A stretch of 64,000 nt of DNA from Phorcus lineatus (Eukaryota > Mollusca > Gastropoda > Trochida > Trochidae): contig OV121090.1 of assembly GCA_921293015.1 (NCBI GenBank), positions 15,903,304-15,967,303 on the forward strand, given 5' to 3'. Below the pieces are notes generated by a model, which made no database searches, was not told where the DNA came from, and worked only from the letters and a program-made list of their open reading frames with translations. A program made the position numbers and the translations under genes. Below, piece by piece: positions 36,512 to 48,546 of this stretch (its first letter is position 1; each line of letters opens with the position of its first letter).

Positions 36512-37125
36512 TTAACTCATACAATGCTGAGTAATATTTTGACCAGTTTGCTCCCATGGCTGAATTTTCCAGCACTCACCTCGCTACCGTAGAAGTTAAC
36601 TGACCAGCACCAGGAGCTGAATATTCCAGTGCCGCGAGCGACCATTTTATCAATATATTTTATGTTTACATGGCGAATTATGGACATTATTATTGTTGTA
36701 TACAACACTAGTTGGCCAATCCTGTAGTACAAATCGATAATACTTACCTGGTACTTCAAAGGAAATTTCTATCATCCCCAGAATGGTTTCTATGACCAAA
36801 GTAAACTTGTTTTTAATTTGTACACCATAACTCCATAAATAATGAGAGCGCATGCGCGAAATCAATACAGTTAACTGTAGACAATAAGTTTCTCTTGACA
36901 TCGATATAAAAATTATTAGAAAAATAAGTTTAGAAAAAAAATTCTATATTTCTAACTGTATAAAATCATTTAATCACTGAGTGCACATAGACAAATCATA
37001 TACAGTAATGAAGCTAATTTATTGCTCTTTATTTCACGATAAATTTCATTCGATATGTCATCCTAAACTAAAGATACAAATTACGAAAACATGGCAGTGG
37101 TAAACCCCGATAAAGATCTGACCCC

Positions 37126-37388
37126 AATGATATTATAACTAAGCTAGATGCCCAGGGCATACACACACGTTCAGCGCGTATAGGCAGCACAATGATATTA
37201 TAACTAAGCTAGATGCCCAGGGCATACACACACGTTCAGCGCATATAGGCAGCACAATGATATTATAACTAAGCTAGATGCCCAGGGCATACACACACGT
37301 TCAGCGCATATAGGCAGCACAATGATATTATAACTAAGCTAGATGCCCAGGGCATACACACACGTTCAGCGCATATAGGCAGCACAAT
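37126..37388. repeat. 65-bp satellite, four near-identical units
   Basis: Units start with AATGATATTATAACTAAGCT at 37126, 37191, 37256 and 37321, exactly 65 bp apart. They differ only by a G/A at GCGC(G/A)TATAGG in the first unit and by minor edge effects. Sequence identity is far higher than in the surrounding repeat, so the expansion is recent. The other R3 copies lack it. Confidence 0.97.
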
Positions 37389-38544
37389 TATATCCCAACG
37401 TTGAAATTCACTCACACATAATAGAAATTGTCTTGATTTCCAACTTTATTAATCAAGTAATTCGATTTGTTTGTAAACATGGGAATTATATTAATTGCAG
37501 GCAATTTATTCTTCTTTACAAAGATATAAGATATAACAATCTATATTGCACTGTGATTAGAAGTTATTACCAATGAAAGGTGGCTACAGCTAGTGAAAAC
37601 AGACTTTGATAATCACCTTACTGCGACATTTGTCGCATCATTTCCACACCTTTTATTTTGTTTCAAATATGTGCAAATTATACATGGAAATGAAGATAAT
37701 TTTTTCTACTTTACGATGATATAAAAATTATAGATATGTACTACTTGGTTTGGAATATATAGTGTGCAAAAATTGTACCCACAGGTATTTGAGAACACAT
37801 TTTGTTGATAATGCACTCTGCCGTTAAATGGATAGGAAGTGTAAAAAGCAGGTGAAAAAAATCACTTCTCAGTTAAAAAGATATGAATAGAGAAATTGCC
37901 TGTTTGTGTGATGCTCGCTGGGTCTTTACTGATTTTCATATACATACAAATTTTATATGGAATTGAAGATCGTCCTTTTTTCTATATTTTGATACATAAA
38001 ATTTCAAAATATGCCAAGAAGTTTATGTGATATAAAGTGCTAAAAAATGGTAAAAAACTAAAGAATAAACAAAAGTCACCTTTTTGCGGCACTTGCTGTA
38101 TCTTTATTTCAATTAGTTAAATAAAATTTTTACACCAAATCGAAGACAATTAGTCCCTCTTTCTAATGAGGCACACATTTTCAATCTGCGCCTAGCTGTT
38201 GAGAAGATATGGGCGATATGAGGGCACATGTCAAAATCGACGTTCAATTGATTTGAATAAAGGAATTAGCTTTTTGTGCGGCACTTGCTGTGTCTTTATT
38301 TATTTTTGCACATGTAAAAATTTTACATGGTATGAAAGACAATCTTTCTTTCTATCTTGTGATATAAAAATTGTCAAAATATGTTGAGCACATAATGAGA
38401 AAATTTGTGTGACAAAATGGTGTAAAACTAAAAATATGTCAAAATCAATCTGCGGCACAAGCTGTATCTTTATTTCACGTAGTGCAGATATGTATTTTGC
38501 ATCGAATTGAACACAATTTTTTTCTTTTTCAAATTATCCCATTT

Positions 38545-39010
38545 ATATAGGGGCAGTCTGATTAAAATTGACCGTGTTCCGAGGAATGAAAGTTTCAAAA
38601 TATTGAGTCTATCGAGATTGGAACTCTATCTGTCTAGGCTATCCTCTCCACTAGGTCTGACCGCACCCTACTGTAGCGCACGTTCTTGCGTAAACTAAGC
38701 TAACCAATCACAATGCGTGTGGCAAAAGCATTCGTTATAAGTAGCTAGGGGCAAGTAACTCCCATTTACCATTCGTTAACCTTGATCGCCTCTATCTTTA
38801 TTTTAAACGCGATGATGTGATTGGCTCGCTATTGACTAGGTTTTGTCTGCGCTACACTGCATGGTGTCGGCACGTGCGAGCAGTAAGGCTGCCTTCAGAC
38901 CTAGTGGAGAGGATAGCCTAGACAGAAAGAGTTCGAATCTCGATAGAGTCAATATTTTGAAAGTTTTATTCCTCGGAACACGGTCGATTTTAATCAGATT
39001 GATATTGGGG
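38545..39010. mobile_element. Foldback MITE with 130-bp arms and a 9-bp target duplication
   Basis: The 448-bp insertion 38554-39001 has 130-bp inverted arms (38554-38683, 38872-39001), starting CA(G/A)TCTGATTAAAAT(T/C)GACC. It is flanked by ATATAGGGG (38545-38553) and ATATTGGGG (39002-39010), a 9-bp duplication with one mismatch as in Mutator-like elements. The sister repeat at about 33680-33700 is uninterrupted, confirming the insertion. The two mirror-image ORFs sharing IKIDRVPRN and LSRLSSPLG are the two arms read outward, not a protein. Confidence 0.88.
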
Positions 39011-39659
39011 TAATATAAGGGTTCAGAACATAGGGTATACGATAGGAAGGCGTGCATATGGTCGGAATGCATGCGTCTAAGTAAACGATAACACATGCAG
39101 GGCTAGGTAAGCTCAGTAAGCTTGTGCAAGGGGGCAGAAGGTGCCCATAGGCTATAAGCATGTGCAGCAGGAAGTGGAGAAAAATTTAGTGATTGTTATG
39201 CTAATTTTTGGTGCGATAAACATTATATATGATTGCATAACTTTTGGAACATTGACCTGAATTATTTAGAACACCAACGAAACAAAACTTTGTAGCTTAG
39301 GGACAGCCGGAACAAAAATACAAGCGTTGAACTGACACTACTGCTATGCAATTATTTTGCAGGTTCCCCAATTGAGAACTGCAGTGATAGTATAACAGCA
39401 TATGAGAAGAACAAAGTGTGCTTCTCACATCTTGCTTGAAATCATGCAGGCAAAGTTAATTTCAGCACGGAAAATTCCAGGACCCGCATTGTAAGGGTTA
39501 AGTTGCTATGGTTGCTTTTATGACAGAAATGTTGCACCGCCCAACTGACTGTATATATACATTTCATAAATTGTTTACACAACCCCATAATATTGGACTT
39601 TTATCTACATTTTGATCTTATATTTCCTCAAGAAAAATAGATTTAACATGTTTTCTGAT

Positions 39660-40090
39660 ATCCTTACTTAAAGAGGCTACGGTCTGCCATGTTGTTTTGA
39701 GGTGAAATAACATTATAAAAAAGGCAGTGTACTTTTACTAATTTTACAACATTATAAATATAAACTATATGTATGAATAGAATATCGACACATTTACAAA
39801 TGATTTATGATTGTATTAAACAACATAGCAAGGTTTTTCATGCTTGTAGCACCGATGAATGGCTTCATTTCTCATCTTGTTTTATTCTATCAATGTGAAC
39901 TAGCTCTCATTTATCTAGTCGTAAAATCTAAATCAACCAAAATGTTACCCTCAGTAACATGTTTAAGCTGGGCAATGTTTAAATTGGGCAATGTTATAAA
40001 CATATACTAAAAACATACTTGTATAAAAAGAATATCTCCTTGAATTTTGTTTGAACAAGAAATACCCGATAGGACTCTCCTTTTAAGTTT
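39660..40090. repeat. Dispersed repeat family R4, copy A
   Basis: Aligns colinearly with 56465-56880. Shared blocks are GTGTACTTTTACT or GCTGTACTTTTACT, TATGGATAGAATAT, GGCTTCATTT, AATCAACCAA(A/T)ATGTTA, CTCAGTAACATGTTT and a terminal CCAATAGGACT-like box. Non-coding. Confidence 0.75.
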
Positions 40091-40330
40091 TATCATTCAT
40101 CCAGTTCTCCAAAGAAAAGAGGAGTGTTAATGATCCAGTCCTGTTACTAGTTAGCTACTCATTTAAGAATATAACAGTTTCTCATGCATGCAGCTTAAAC
40201 CTGTACAAGCCTTAATTCCTATTGCTTGTCACAACCAATGCACCCCTGCAATAATGAACTAGCTTCTCCCAGTGTCTCTTGCTCACCCACATTTGACCAA
40301 TCAGCACTAGCTCTACATTGCCAATTGCCA

Positions 40331-42795
40331 TGCATATTGCCTTGATGTGGCATAATAAGATAAGGGAAGGGGTGAAGAGGTGTATCAGGCATATTGACTT
40401 GATGTGGTATAAGATAAGGGAAAAGATGAAGAGGTGTAAAGGGAAGGGGTGAAGAGGTGTATCAGGAATCTTGCCTTGATGTGGTATAAGATAAGGGAAA
40501 GGATGAAGAGGTGTATCAAGCATCTTACCTTGATGTTGTATAAGATAAGGGAAGGAATGAAGAGGTGTAAAGGGAAGGGGTGAAGAGGTGTATCAGGAAT
40601 CTTGCCTTGATGTGGTATAAGATAAGGGATGGGATGAAGAGGTGTATCAGGCAAGTTGCCTTGGTGTGGTATAAGATAAGAGCAGGGATGAAGAGGTGTA
40701 AAGGGAAGGGGTGAAGAGGTGTATCAGGAATCTTGCCTTGATGTGGTATAAGATAAGGGAAGGGATAAAGAGGTGTATCAGGCAAATTGCCTTGATGTGG
40801 TATAAGATAAGGGCAGGGATGAAGAGGTGTATCAGGCATATTGCCTTGATGTTGTATAAGATAAGGGAAAAGATGAAGAGGTGTAAAGGGAAGGGGTGAA
40901 GAGGTGTATCAGGAATCTTGCCTTGATGTGGTATAAGATAAGGGAAAGGATGAAGAGGTGTATCAAGCATCTTGCCTTGATGTTGTATTAGATAAGGGAA
41001 GGAATGAAGAGGTGTAAAGGGAAGGGGTGAAGTGGTGTATCAGGAATCTTGCCTTGATGTGGTATAAGATAAGGGAAAGGATGAAGAGGTGTATCAGGCA
41101 AGTTGCCTTGGTGTGGTATAAGATAAGGGCAGGGATGAAGAGGTGTAAAGGGAAGGGGTGAAGAGGTGTATCAGGAATCTTGCCTTGATGTGGTATAAGA
41201 TAAGGGAAAGGATGAAGAGGTGTATCAAGCATCTTGCCTTGATGTGGTATAAGATAAGGGATGGGGTGAAGAGGTGTAAAGGGAAAGGATGAAGAGGTGT
41301 ATCAAGCATCTTGCCTTGATGTGGTATAAGATAAGGGATGGGGTGAAGAGGTGTATCAGGCATCTTGCCTTGATGTGGCATAAGATAAGGGAAAGGATGA
41401 AGAGGTGTATCAAGCATCTTGCCTTGATGTTGTATTAGATAAGGGAAGGGATGAAGAGGTGTAAAGGGATGGGGTGAAGAGGTGTATCTGGAATCTTGCC
41501 TTGATTTGGTATAAGATAAGGGAGTGGGTGAAGAGGTGTATCAGGCATCTTGCCTTGATGTGGTATAAGATAAGGGAAAGGATGAAGAGGTGTATCAAGC
41601 ATCTTACCTTGATGTTGTATTAGATAAGGGAAGGAATGAAGAGGTGTAAAGGGAAGGGGTGAAGAGGTGTATCAGGCATCTTGCCTTGATGTGGCATAAG
41701 ATAAGGGAAAGGATGAAGAGGTGTATCAAGCATCTTGCCTTGATGTTGTATTAGATAAGGGCAGGGATGAAGAGGTGTAAAGGGAAGGGGTGAAGAGGTG
41801 TATCTGGAATCTTGCCTTGATTTGGTATAAGATAAGGGATTGGGTGAAGAGGTGTATCAGGCATCTTGCCTTGATGTGGTATAAGATAAGGGAAGGGATG
41901 AAGAGGTGTATCAGGCATCTTACCTTGATGTTGTATTAGATAAGGGAAGGAATGAAGAGGTGTAAAGGGAAGGGGTGAAGAGGTGTATCAGGCATCTTGC
42001 CTTGGTGTGGTATAAGATAAGGGAAGGAATGAAGAGGTGTAAAGGGAAAGGATGAAGAGGTGTATCAAGCATCTTGCCTTGATGTTGTATAAGATAAGGG
42101 AAAGGATGAAGAGGTGTATCAAGCATCTTACCTTGATGTTGTATAAGATAAGGGAAGGAATGAAGAGGTGTAAAGGGAAGGGGTGAAGAGGTGTATCAGG
42201 CATCTTGCCTTGATGTGGTATAAGATAAGGGAAAGGATGAAGAGGTGTATCAAGCATCTTACCTTGATGTTGTATAAGATAAGGGAAGGAATGAAGAGGT
42301 GTAAAGGGAAGGGGTGAAGAGGTGTATCAGGCATCTTGCCTTGATGTGGTATAAGATAAGGGAAAGGATGAAGAGGTGTATCAAGCATCTTACCTTGATG
42401 TTGTATTAGATAAGGGAAGGAATGAAGAGGTGTAAAGGGAAGGGGTGAAGAGGTGTATCAGGCATCTTGCCTTGATGTGGTATAAGATAAAGGGATGGGA
42501 TGAAGAGGTGTATCAGGCATCTTGCCTTGATGTGGTATAAGATAAGGGAAAGGATGAAGAGGTGTATCAGGCATCTTGCCTTGATGTGGTATAAGATAAA
42601 GGGATGGGATGAAGAGGTGTATCAGGCATATTGACTTGATGTGGTATAAGATAAAGGGATGGGATGAAGAGGTGTATCAGGCATCTTGCCTTGATGTGGT
42701 ATAAGATAAGGGATGGGATGAAGAGGTGTATCAGGCATATTGACTTGATGTGGTATAAGATAAGGGAAGGGATGAAGAGGTGTATCAGGCATGTT
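40331..42795. repeat. 2.5 kb minisatellite of 54-bp and 23-bp modules
   Basis: Module A (54 bp) reads TGAAGAGGTGTATCA, then (A/G)GCATCTTGCCTTGATG, then TGGTATAAGATAAGGGAAAGGA. Module B (23 bp) is TGAAGAGGTGTAAAGGGAAG plus GGG. Arrays run as A, AB and AAB combinations throughout, with single-base variants (TATC(A/T)GG, TGTTGTAT(A/T)AG). Because 54 is a multiple of 3 and 23 is not, minus-strand frames with LIHLFTPSLILYHIKA stay open in all three phases. None is a gene. The array sits about 3 kb before the next DHX35 exon. Confidence 0.97.
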
Positions 42796-44870
42796 CAAAT
42801 GGTGTTGGTAATTTGTGTAATCATAATTATCATATGAAATAGTTGTTTAACATGTTTCAAATAAATTATGTAAACCTCAAGAAACTGTTGAGTCGACAAT
42901 GGCTTAAATTTGCACAAGAATTTGAGACTAATTTGAAATGACTACATACCTGAGTACAGAATTATTTAGAAACTTACAAAGGAGGGAGCCTGAGGAGCTA
43001 CAGAGCCACTCAAGTTTTATCGGTTTCAGTTTGAATCATCAAAGTTGGCACATTTTGAATTGAATCAAATGCACTTTCATCTTGCATCTGTGACAGTTTC
43101 CATCAGTATTGACTGCAGAATGGGTTTTCAACAGACCAATGCATCAGAAGCATGCAAATTTCCTATAGCTTCAATTCATGAATCACACAAATTGTTGTTT
43201 ATTTGACATCTGATGCAAAATCAGTTGGAGTTGGGAAGTAAATTAACCATGTACATTATGTCTTTGATCTCATGGCATACTTTTTGTGTATAAATCTATA
43301 TCAACGATTAATCACTTTTTAACATTCTTATCTGAAATATTTCGAATGTTCATGGCACAGTTCCATTATTTGTTTCAACTAAGTTCAAATGAATTGTTAA
43401 TTTGAATCATGTCTTCTTTAAATCAATGTTTAAGATAACACAGGCATATTCTATTGTTGTGAAACTTCTTCATTTCTGACTTCCTTCTTGAAGTTACATT
43501 TTAATGTTGTGAAAGTTCTGCTTAAACTTAATAACTGGCAGACCTTGCACAATGAAAATTGGTATGAGGATCAATCAACATTTGCGGATGTCCCTTTTTG
43601 GGTTATCAACTTCTTGGGACCTTTATCTTTTGCTGAATGAATGAATGAATATAAAAATTATGCAGACATGTTCTCAAATGATTTGCCTTTCTACTCCAAC
43701 TCACTTAAACAAATAAATCTTTGGGGTTTTGCACCCAAACCTTACTGCGTGTAGAACAGTTCTCTAATGAAGACAAAGTTGCTGAGCTCGCAAAAGGAAT
43801 ATATGAACAGGTGTTACTGTACAATCAGTAAATTCTTGATACGTATTTAACACTTTGAATGAAATGTTTATCACATCTAGAACGGTTTCTATAACAATTG
43901 ACAGATTGTCTTTCTTATGTTCACTTGAACTCAATAACTTGGTTTGAACATATCTTTATTCATTTAAGAAATCGCTTTTGGTAAACAAGCAAAGCTTTGC
44001 ATTTATGAATACCTAATCAGTACAAAACATAATAACTAAAGTTCATAAGAACTAGTCACACAGATCAAAATTTTGCTGAGATGGATAGCCTTTCGATATC
44101 GACCTACAGCGTTTATGATATGTATCCAAATGATAAAGAATATATAATAAATAGACTATTTAATTGTTGTTTTCAGGATATCCTTTCTATCTCTTCTTTT
44201 CATTAGTGAAATATAATCTTCTCACTGAAGTTATTTATCCTACACCTATAGATATACTGTTTGACTAATAAAATGATTGCATTAACAGAATTATTGTTTT
44301 TTCTCTTCATTCCCAGAATAATTTTTTTGTTTGCAAATTCTAATTTTATCTGCACTGAATTCAACCATGATTCCATATCTTTCCATAGTCTTAAGATTGG
44401 TTCACATAACCATATACATGGTTTAATGTTTCTATATCTTTTTTTCATGGGAAAATGCCTTTTATTATATTTTTTATCGTGCAAATAGCAATTGTTTCAA
44501 GTGCAGCAGCTTAGGTTGATGAATGAGGTAGAGTGCCCTTTGGAATTAGTCTAGTCCTTAAAGGCAATGTAGATATATTATTTGGGATGAACAGGAATTA
44601 AAATTTATTACAGAAAAAAGCATCTTTATGTTAAAAAAACAAAGAAATTGAGGTGTGCCTCTTAACCACAATTCCTTTACTCTATTTGCTCTATGTTTCT
44701 ATTGTTTCATTCTGACTGTTCACTTTTGGAAGGCAAATTTTAATGCATGCCAGGCAAATAGTTCATCACTCTCATTAATCTCTCCCCTGGAGTTGGCAAT
44801 TTTTGTTATAACTTTAAGGGCTTAAGTATTTGGACAATTTCTGTTTCACTTATGTGAAGAAAATATGTTA
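42796..44870. other. 2.1 kb non-coding intronic stretch
   Basis: No gene or clear repeat. The complementary frames at 44203-44488 on both strands are chance open stretches in AT-rich sequence without recognisable domains. Confidence 0.45.
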
Positions 44871-45525
44871 AATTCAAATACCATGTTAAAGATGTATGAA
44901 TATCGAGATAACAATTCATGTATACTATGTTCAAGGTATATGATTATCACTTTAAAAGTTCATGAATATCATGTTGAGGGTGTTTAAATATCATGTGAAA
45001 AGTTAATGAATACCATGATGAAGGTGAAAGAAAACCATTTTGAAATTGTATGAACACAAATTTAAGGGTTTATGAAGACCATGTTAAAGGTATATATATG
45101 AATACCATTTTAAAGGTGTATGTATACCATGTTGAAGATTGATGAATACCAAAATGCACTTGAATGAATACCTTGTTGAAGAAGGTGTGTAATTATCACA
45201 TTAAAAGTTCATGAATACATATTGCAGGTGAATGAATATCACCTTAAGAATTAATTAATACCTTGTTGAAGGTGAATAAATATCACATTGAGAATTAATG
45301 AATACAGTGTTGAAGGTGAATAAATATCACATTGAGAATGAATGAATACAGTGTTGAAGGTGAATAAATATCACATTGAGAATGAATGAATACAGTGTTG
45401 AAGGTGAATAAATATCACATTGAGAATGAATGAATACAGTGTTGAAGGTGAATAAATATCACATTGAGAATTAATGAATACAATGTTGAAGGTTTATGAA
45501 TACCTTGTTGAAGGAGTATGAATAA
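44871..45525. repeat. GAATACC/GTTGAAGGTG minisatellite, 44-bp core
   Basis: A diverged series of ATGAATACCATGTTGAAGGTG-like 20-45-bp units starts near 44871. It sharpens from about 45257 into precise 44-bp copies (AATACAGTGTTGAAGGTGAA starts at 45301, 45345, 45389, 45433; a variant follows at 45477). The increasing order toward the right suggests recent amplification there. It lies 300 bp before a DHX35 acceptor. Confidence 0.93.
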
Positions 45526-45824
45526 CATTTGAAGATGTTTTGATGTACTCCATTGTAAACATTTATCGCAATTAGAGCTTGAAACAGACATGGAATAAGA
45601 AACTCTTCTTAATAAGAAACATGGGCCTTAATTTGCAAATCTGTCCTAACACTAATATAGCAGTAAGTCAATGTTGATATATATTTGGTAGTTACGATTA
45701 TCTCATCAAGAAGAGAGCTTCAATTTTGGTCTTTGCCCCCTTAAATTATTTCACTGGAGGCAGATCACCAGATTAAGCTGTATGAAGTTGTCGTTTATTG
45801 AAGGTCATGTGTTCCTTGTTGTAG

Positions 45825-45936
45825 GGTGGTTTTCAATGAAGTCGTGCAGACCTCGAAGGACTTCATGCGGGATATCACAGTGATCAAAGCAGACTGGCTG
45901 TATGAACTGGCTCCTCACTTCTATCAGTATGGAACC
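45825..45936 (+). CDS. DHX35: DHX35-like DEAH-box RNA helicase, penultimate coding exon
   Basis: Acceptor TTGTTGTAG ends at 45824 and the donor is GTGAGT at 45937. The first base completes the Trp codon begun at 15586. The exon encodes VVFNEVVQTSKDFMRDIT, then VIKADWLYELAPHFYQYGT. The W-V-x-(F/Y)-N-E-V-x-Q-T-(S/T)-K, MRD(I/V)T and WL-x-ELAPHFY-Q blocks are the end of the OB-fold and C-terminal tail of DHX35, conserved from animals to fungi. The exon ends in phase 0. It is separated from the preceding exon by a 30.2 kb intron and from the next by 6.0 kb. Phase match on both sides plus family-order continuity make the assignment secure. A TTAA element begins only about 26 bp past the donor. Confidence 0.92.
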
Positions 45937-45961
45937 GTGAGTCTGATTCTATGTTCCTGCC

Positions 45962-48546
45962 TTAAAGGATTTTAAAACCCCACTTAGTAACTATTGTGAT
46001 TAGATACGTGATGTTTCAATCACACAACACATCTTACGACATCACCAAGATAAAAAATTTGTCCCTCATGGTAAACTTGCAATGTCACGCTTTCCGAGGG
46101 AAAGCCGAAAACACCCGAAAATTAATGAGCGCAATAACTAGTGATGTAATAGTTGCCCGACAAACCCGGAAGTGTGCAGTTGTTGACATGTAAGCGTAGG
46201 GAGAGTTTTTCGGCGTGAGTTTATAAAGCCGAATTTTGATGTAACTGTCATTAGAAATAAACATATATGCTAAATATTATATCACAAACTAATTATGAAC
46301 TTATTTGACAAAAATCTTTATTCTATTCGATACATTATTTTTCCATTTTATAATCAAAATTCCACTACACGATTACGTGCGAGTGAAATCGTATTCGAAT
46401 CAGCATGCATTTCATTTCATGTAGCCCGAAACTTAAGTTATGGGTTTATATTTTTGTACAACTATACTACAAATTGAAAACAACAATCATAGCAAATTCA
46501 TAGCTTTACAGAATATTTTTGAAAATGTTTTTTAAAATAATTTTGGACGCCTTAGTTTCTGCGCTTGTTTCGAATCTAGGCCTAGATCTATATGTGACGA
46601 AACGTCCGACTGTCTATCTAACTGTTTGTGACGAAATATCTTTATGAATTTGTTTATGACAAATGAATTTTATTATATGTCATCATTGTTGAAACTGCGA
46701 TCGTTTACTGTAAGAGGGGTCCCAGTAACTGTCTCTAAATACGGCCATTAGGTGAATAGTTTATAAGCTAATATCATTAATCAATTCTTATCTTTTTCTG
46801 TTGTTTGAGTCTGCTGAATCAGACAGACAGAATGATTTTTTCCCCATATTTATAGTAGGCCTAGATCTTGTAGCAAAGATAAAACTAGGCAATGGACAGC
46901 AACAGCAATATCTATATAAAAAATATTACATATTGGGAAAATATGTTTGACATTTATCATGTAAGTTTGTTTGATTTGTAAATTTGTTTTAAATGATGAT
47001 AATGTTACCATACATATACAATATGGGTATCAATTGCTATATATCTACATTGTACATCTACATCATCTAATTTCTGTGATTTAGTTCAAAGTTTTGCAAA
47101 GAATCAAATTTGAGAAGATTTTTCTGTTTTCAAGTCTGAAGACTAACACTTTAATCAGGGGAAATTAATTGCAGGTCCAACAAGTGGAAGTTATGTTCAG
47201 GTAATTTCCATGTTGTTTTAAAATATTAGAAAAAATATTTTTTTTAGATTTTAAAAATTTTACAAATTAAATCACTTCAATAACCCCCCCCAAAAAAAGG
47301 AAAAAAGATGGATTTTTTTCTATTACTCTCTGCCTACAAGAAGGCTAAATCCATGCCGATTTCCTTATCACATTTTAATTAGGATCGTGTTTTTATATTA
47401 ACAAGAGAGTTCTTGCATTGGAAGTTTTTTTAGAATTGATGTTTTCTGATTAAATTACACATGCAATATGCCATAAATGTACGTATGTATAAGTGTTAAG
47501 TTACATATTCTTGGCAATTCTATCGTAAATAAATTCAGGCGAGTCCCAGAAATTTAGAATAACAAACTTAATTTGAGAAGAATGCCTGCATTTAATTTGA
47601 AAGTATGTTGCATACATGTTTTCTGATAACTAAGTATTCCCAAAATCATTGTAATTTACAAATACATATTTACTCTTGCTATTTTCATTCACCTTTCAAA
47701 AATCAATTATCATTTGTAAAATTCCCATGAGGAGTTGATATCAACATCATGATCTTGAAAAACAAAATAAAAAAAAGGGGATTGCTATCTATATTATAAA
47801 CAGAATTCAACACTTATACTTGCTAATTATTTCTTTAAATTCATGTGATCAACATTGTTTATTTCTTTACATAAAGCTCTAGTTTCTCATTGTCTTATTT
47901 AAAGTATTCTTTTTGAATTTTTTTTTTATTTGTGACAATCTTGTCTTTGTCTTACTTCCGGTCTAGATACAGTATTGAAATGAGTATTATTACAACCCCT
48001 AGAATTTTGTAACTATAGTAAATATGTAAATTAATTTTATTGTATTTATTGAAAATATATAAATAAAAAAACATAAACCCAATGACAAAGGCACAACGAA
48101 TTTTAAACGTCGATTTGACGGAACATCGATATTGTTGAATCTTATCGAAAATTTCAAAAAATTAAAATATCGAAACAAAATTAAAACACGATCTTTTTAC
48201 TTCGTCCGACATTGATATAATGTCTTTGACGTATATTTTGGGGAAAACATGTCACAAGTGTCGGAACATACCAATCAAAAGCATGTTTTTGAACTGTTTG
48301 ACATCGGCCAACTACAGTTCTTCACGCCTGGGCGAGAGTGACGGGCCACTATTACGTCACATTACGGAAGGTGCCGAAAGCTGCCGATCTTTTTGCATAT
48401 CGGCGAGCCGGATTCGCTGAGCGGCGCACAAGTGACAGCGCGGGTTTGCAAAATTTACGTAAAATCATAGGGGCTTGCATTTACCTTGGAAATCTGGCAC
48501 TATAATGAAACTACATAACATAAAATAGGGTTTTAAAATCCTTTAA
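45962..48546. mobile_element. TTAA-flanked TIR element in the last DHX35 intron
   Basis: Element 45966-48542 (2577 bp) has perfect 15-bp inverted repeats, AGGATTTTAAAACCC (45966-45980) and GGGTTTTAAAATCCT (48528-48542). Each is bordered by TTAA (45962-45965, 48543-48546). Subterminal 200-300-bp regions at both ends are GC-richer (about 46080-46200 and 48300-48450) around an AT-rich core without a transposase. The short open frames at 45996-46193 and 48220-48420 lie in those GC-richer ends and have no recognisable domain. The piggyBac or Kolobok superfamily would fit the TTAA; the TIR does not resemble the other TTAA elements here. Confidence 0.8.

Larger units (their letters stand above)
36512..39501. 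mobile_element. R3 monomer-array TTAA element, most complete copy
   Basis: Termini are TTAA (36512-36515) plus CTCATACAATGC and, at the right, GCATTGTAAGGG plus TTAA (39498-39501). The inner 12 bp are inverted repeats with 10 of 12 matching. The interior is the same diverged monomer series as at 31880-34035, with TGCGGCAC...TGTATCTTTATTT blocks near 38090, 38280 and 38450. Two secondary events enlarge it: a 65-bp satellite (37126-37388) and a foldback insertion (38554-39001). Without them it would be about 2.3 kb. There is no transposase. Related copies: 18250-19520, 21620-21880, 31880-34035, 49247-50277. Confidence 0.82.

Noticed and set aside
38507..39096. Two ORFs sharing IKIDRVPRN and LSRLSSPLG, apparently a duplicated gene
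   Set aside because: They are the two arms of the foldback MITE read in opposite directions.
40212..42388. Many minus-strand ORFs of 60-107 codons with LIHLFTPSLILYHIKA repeats
   Set aside because: They are translations of the 54/23-bp minisatellite in every phase. There is no start context, conserved domain or unique sequence.
44203..44488. Overlapping ORFs on both strands
   Set aside because: AT-rich chance frames without recognisable motifs, repeats or splice context.
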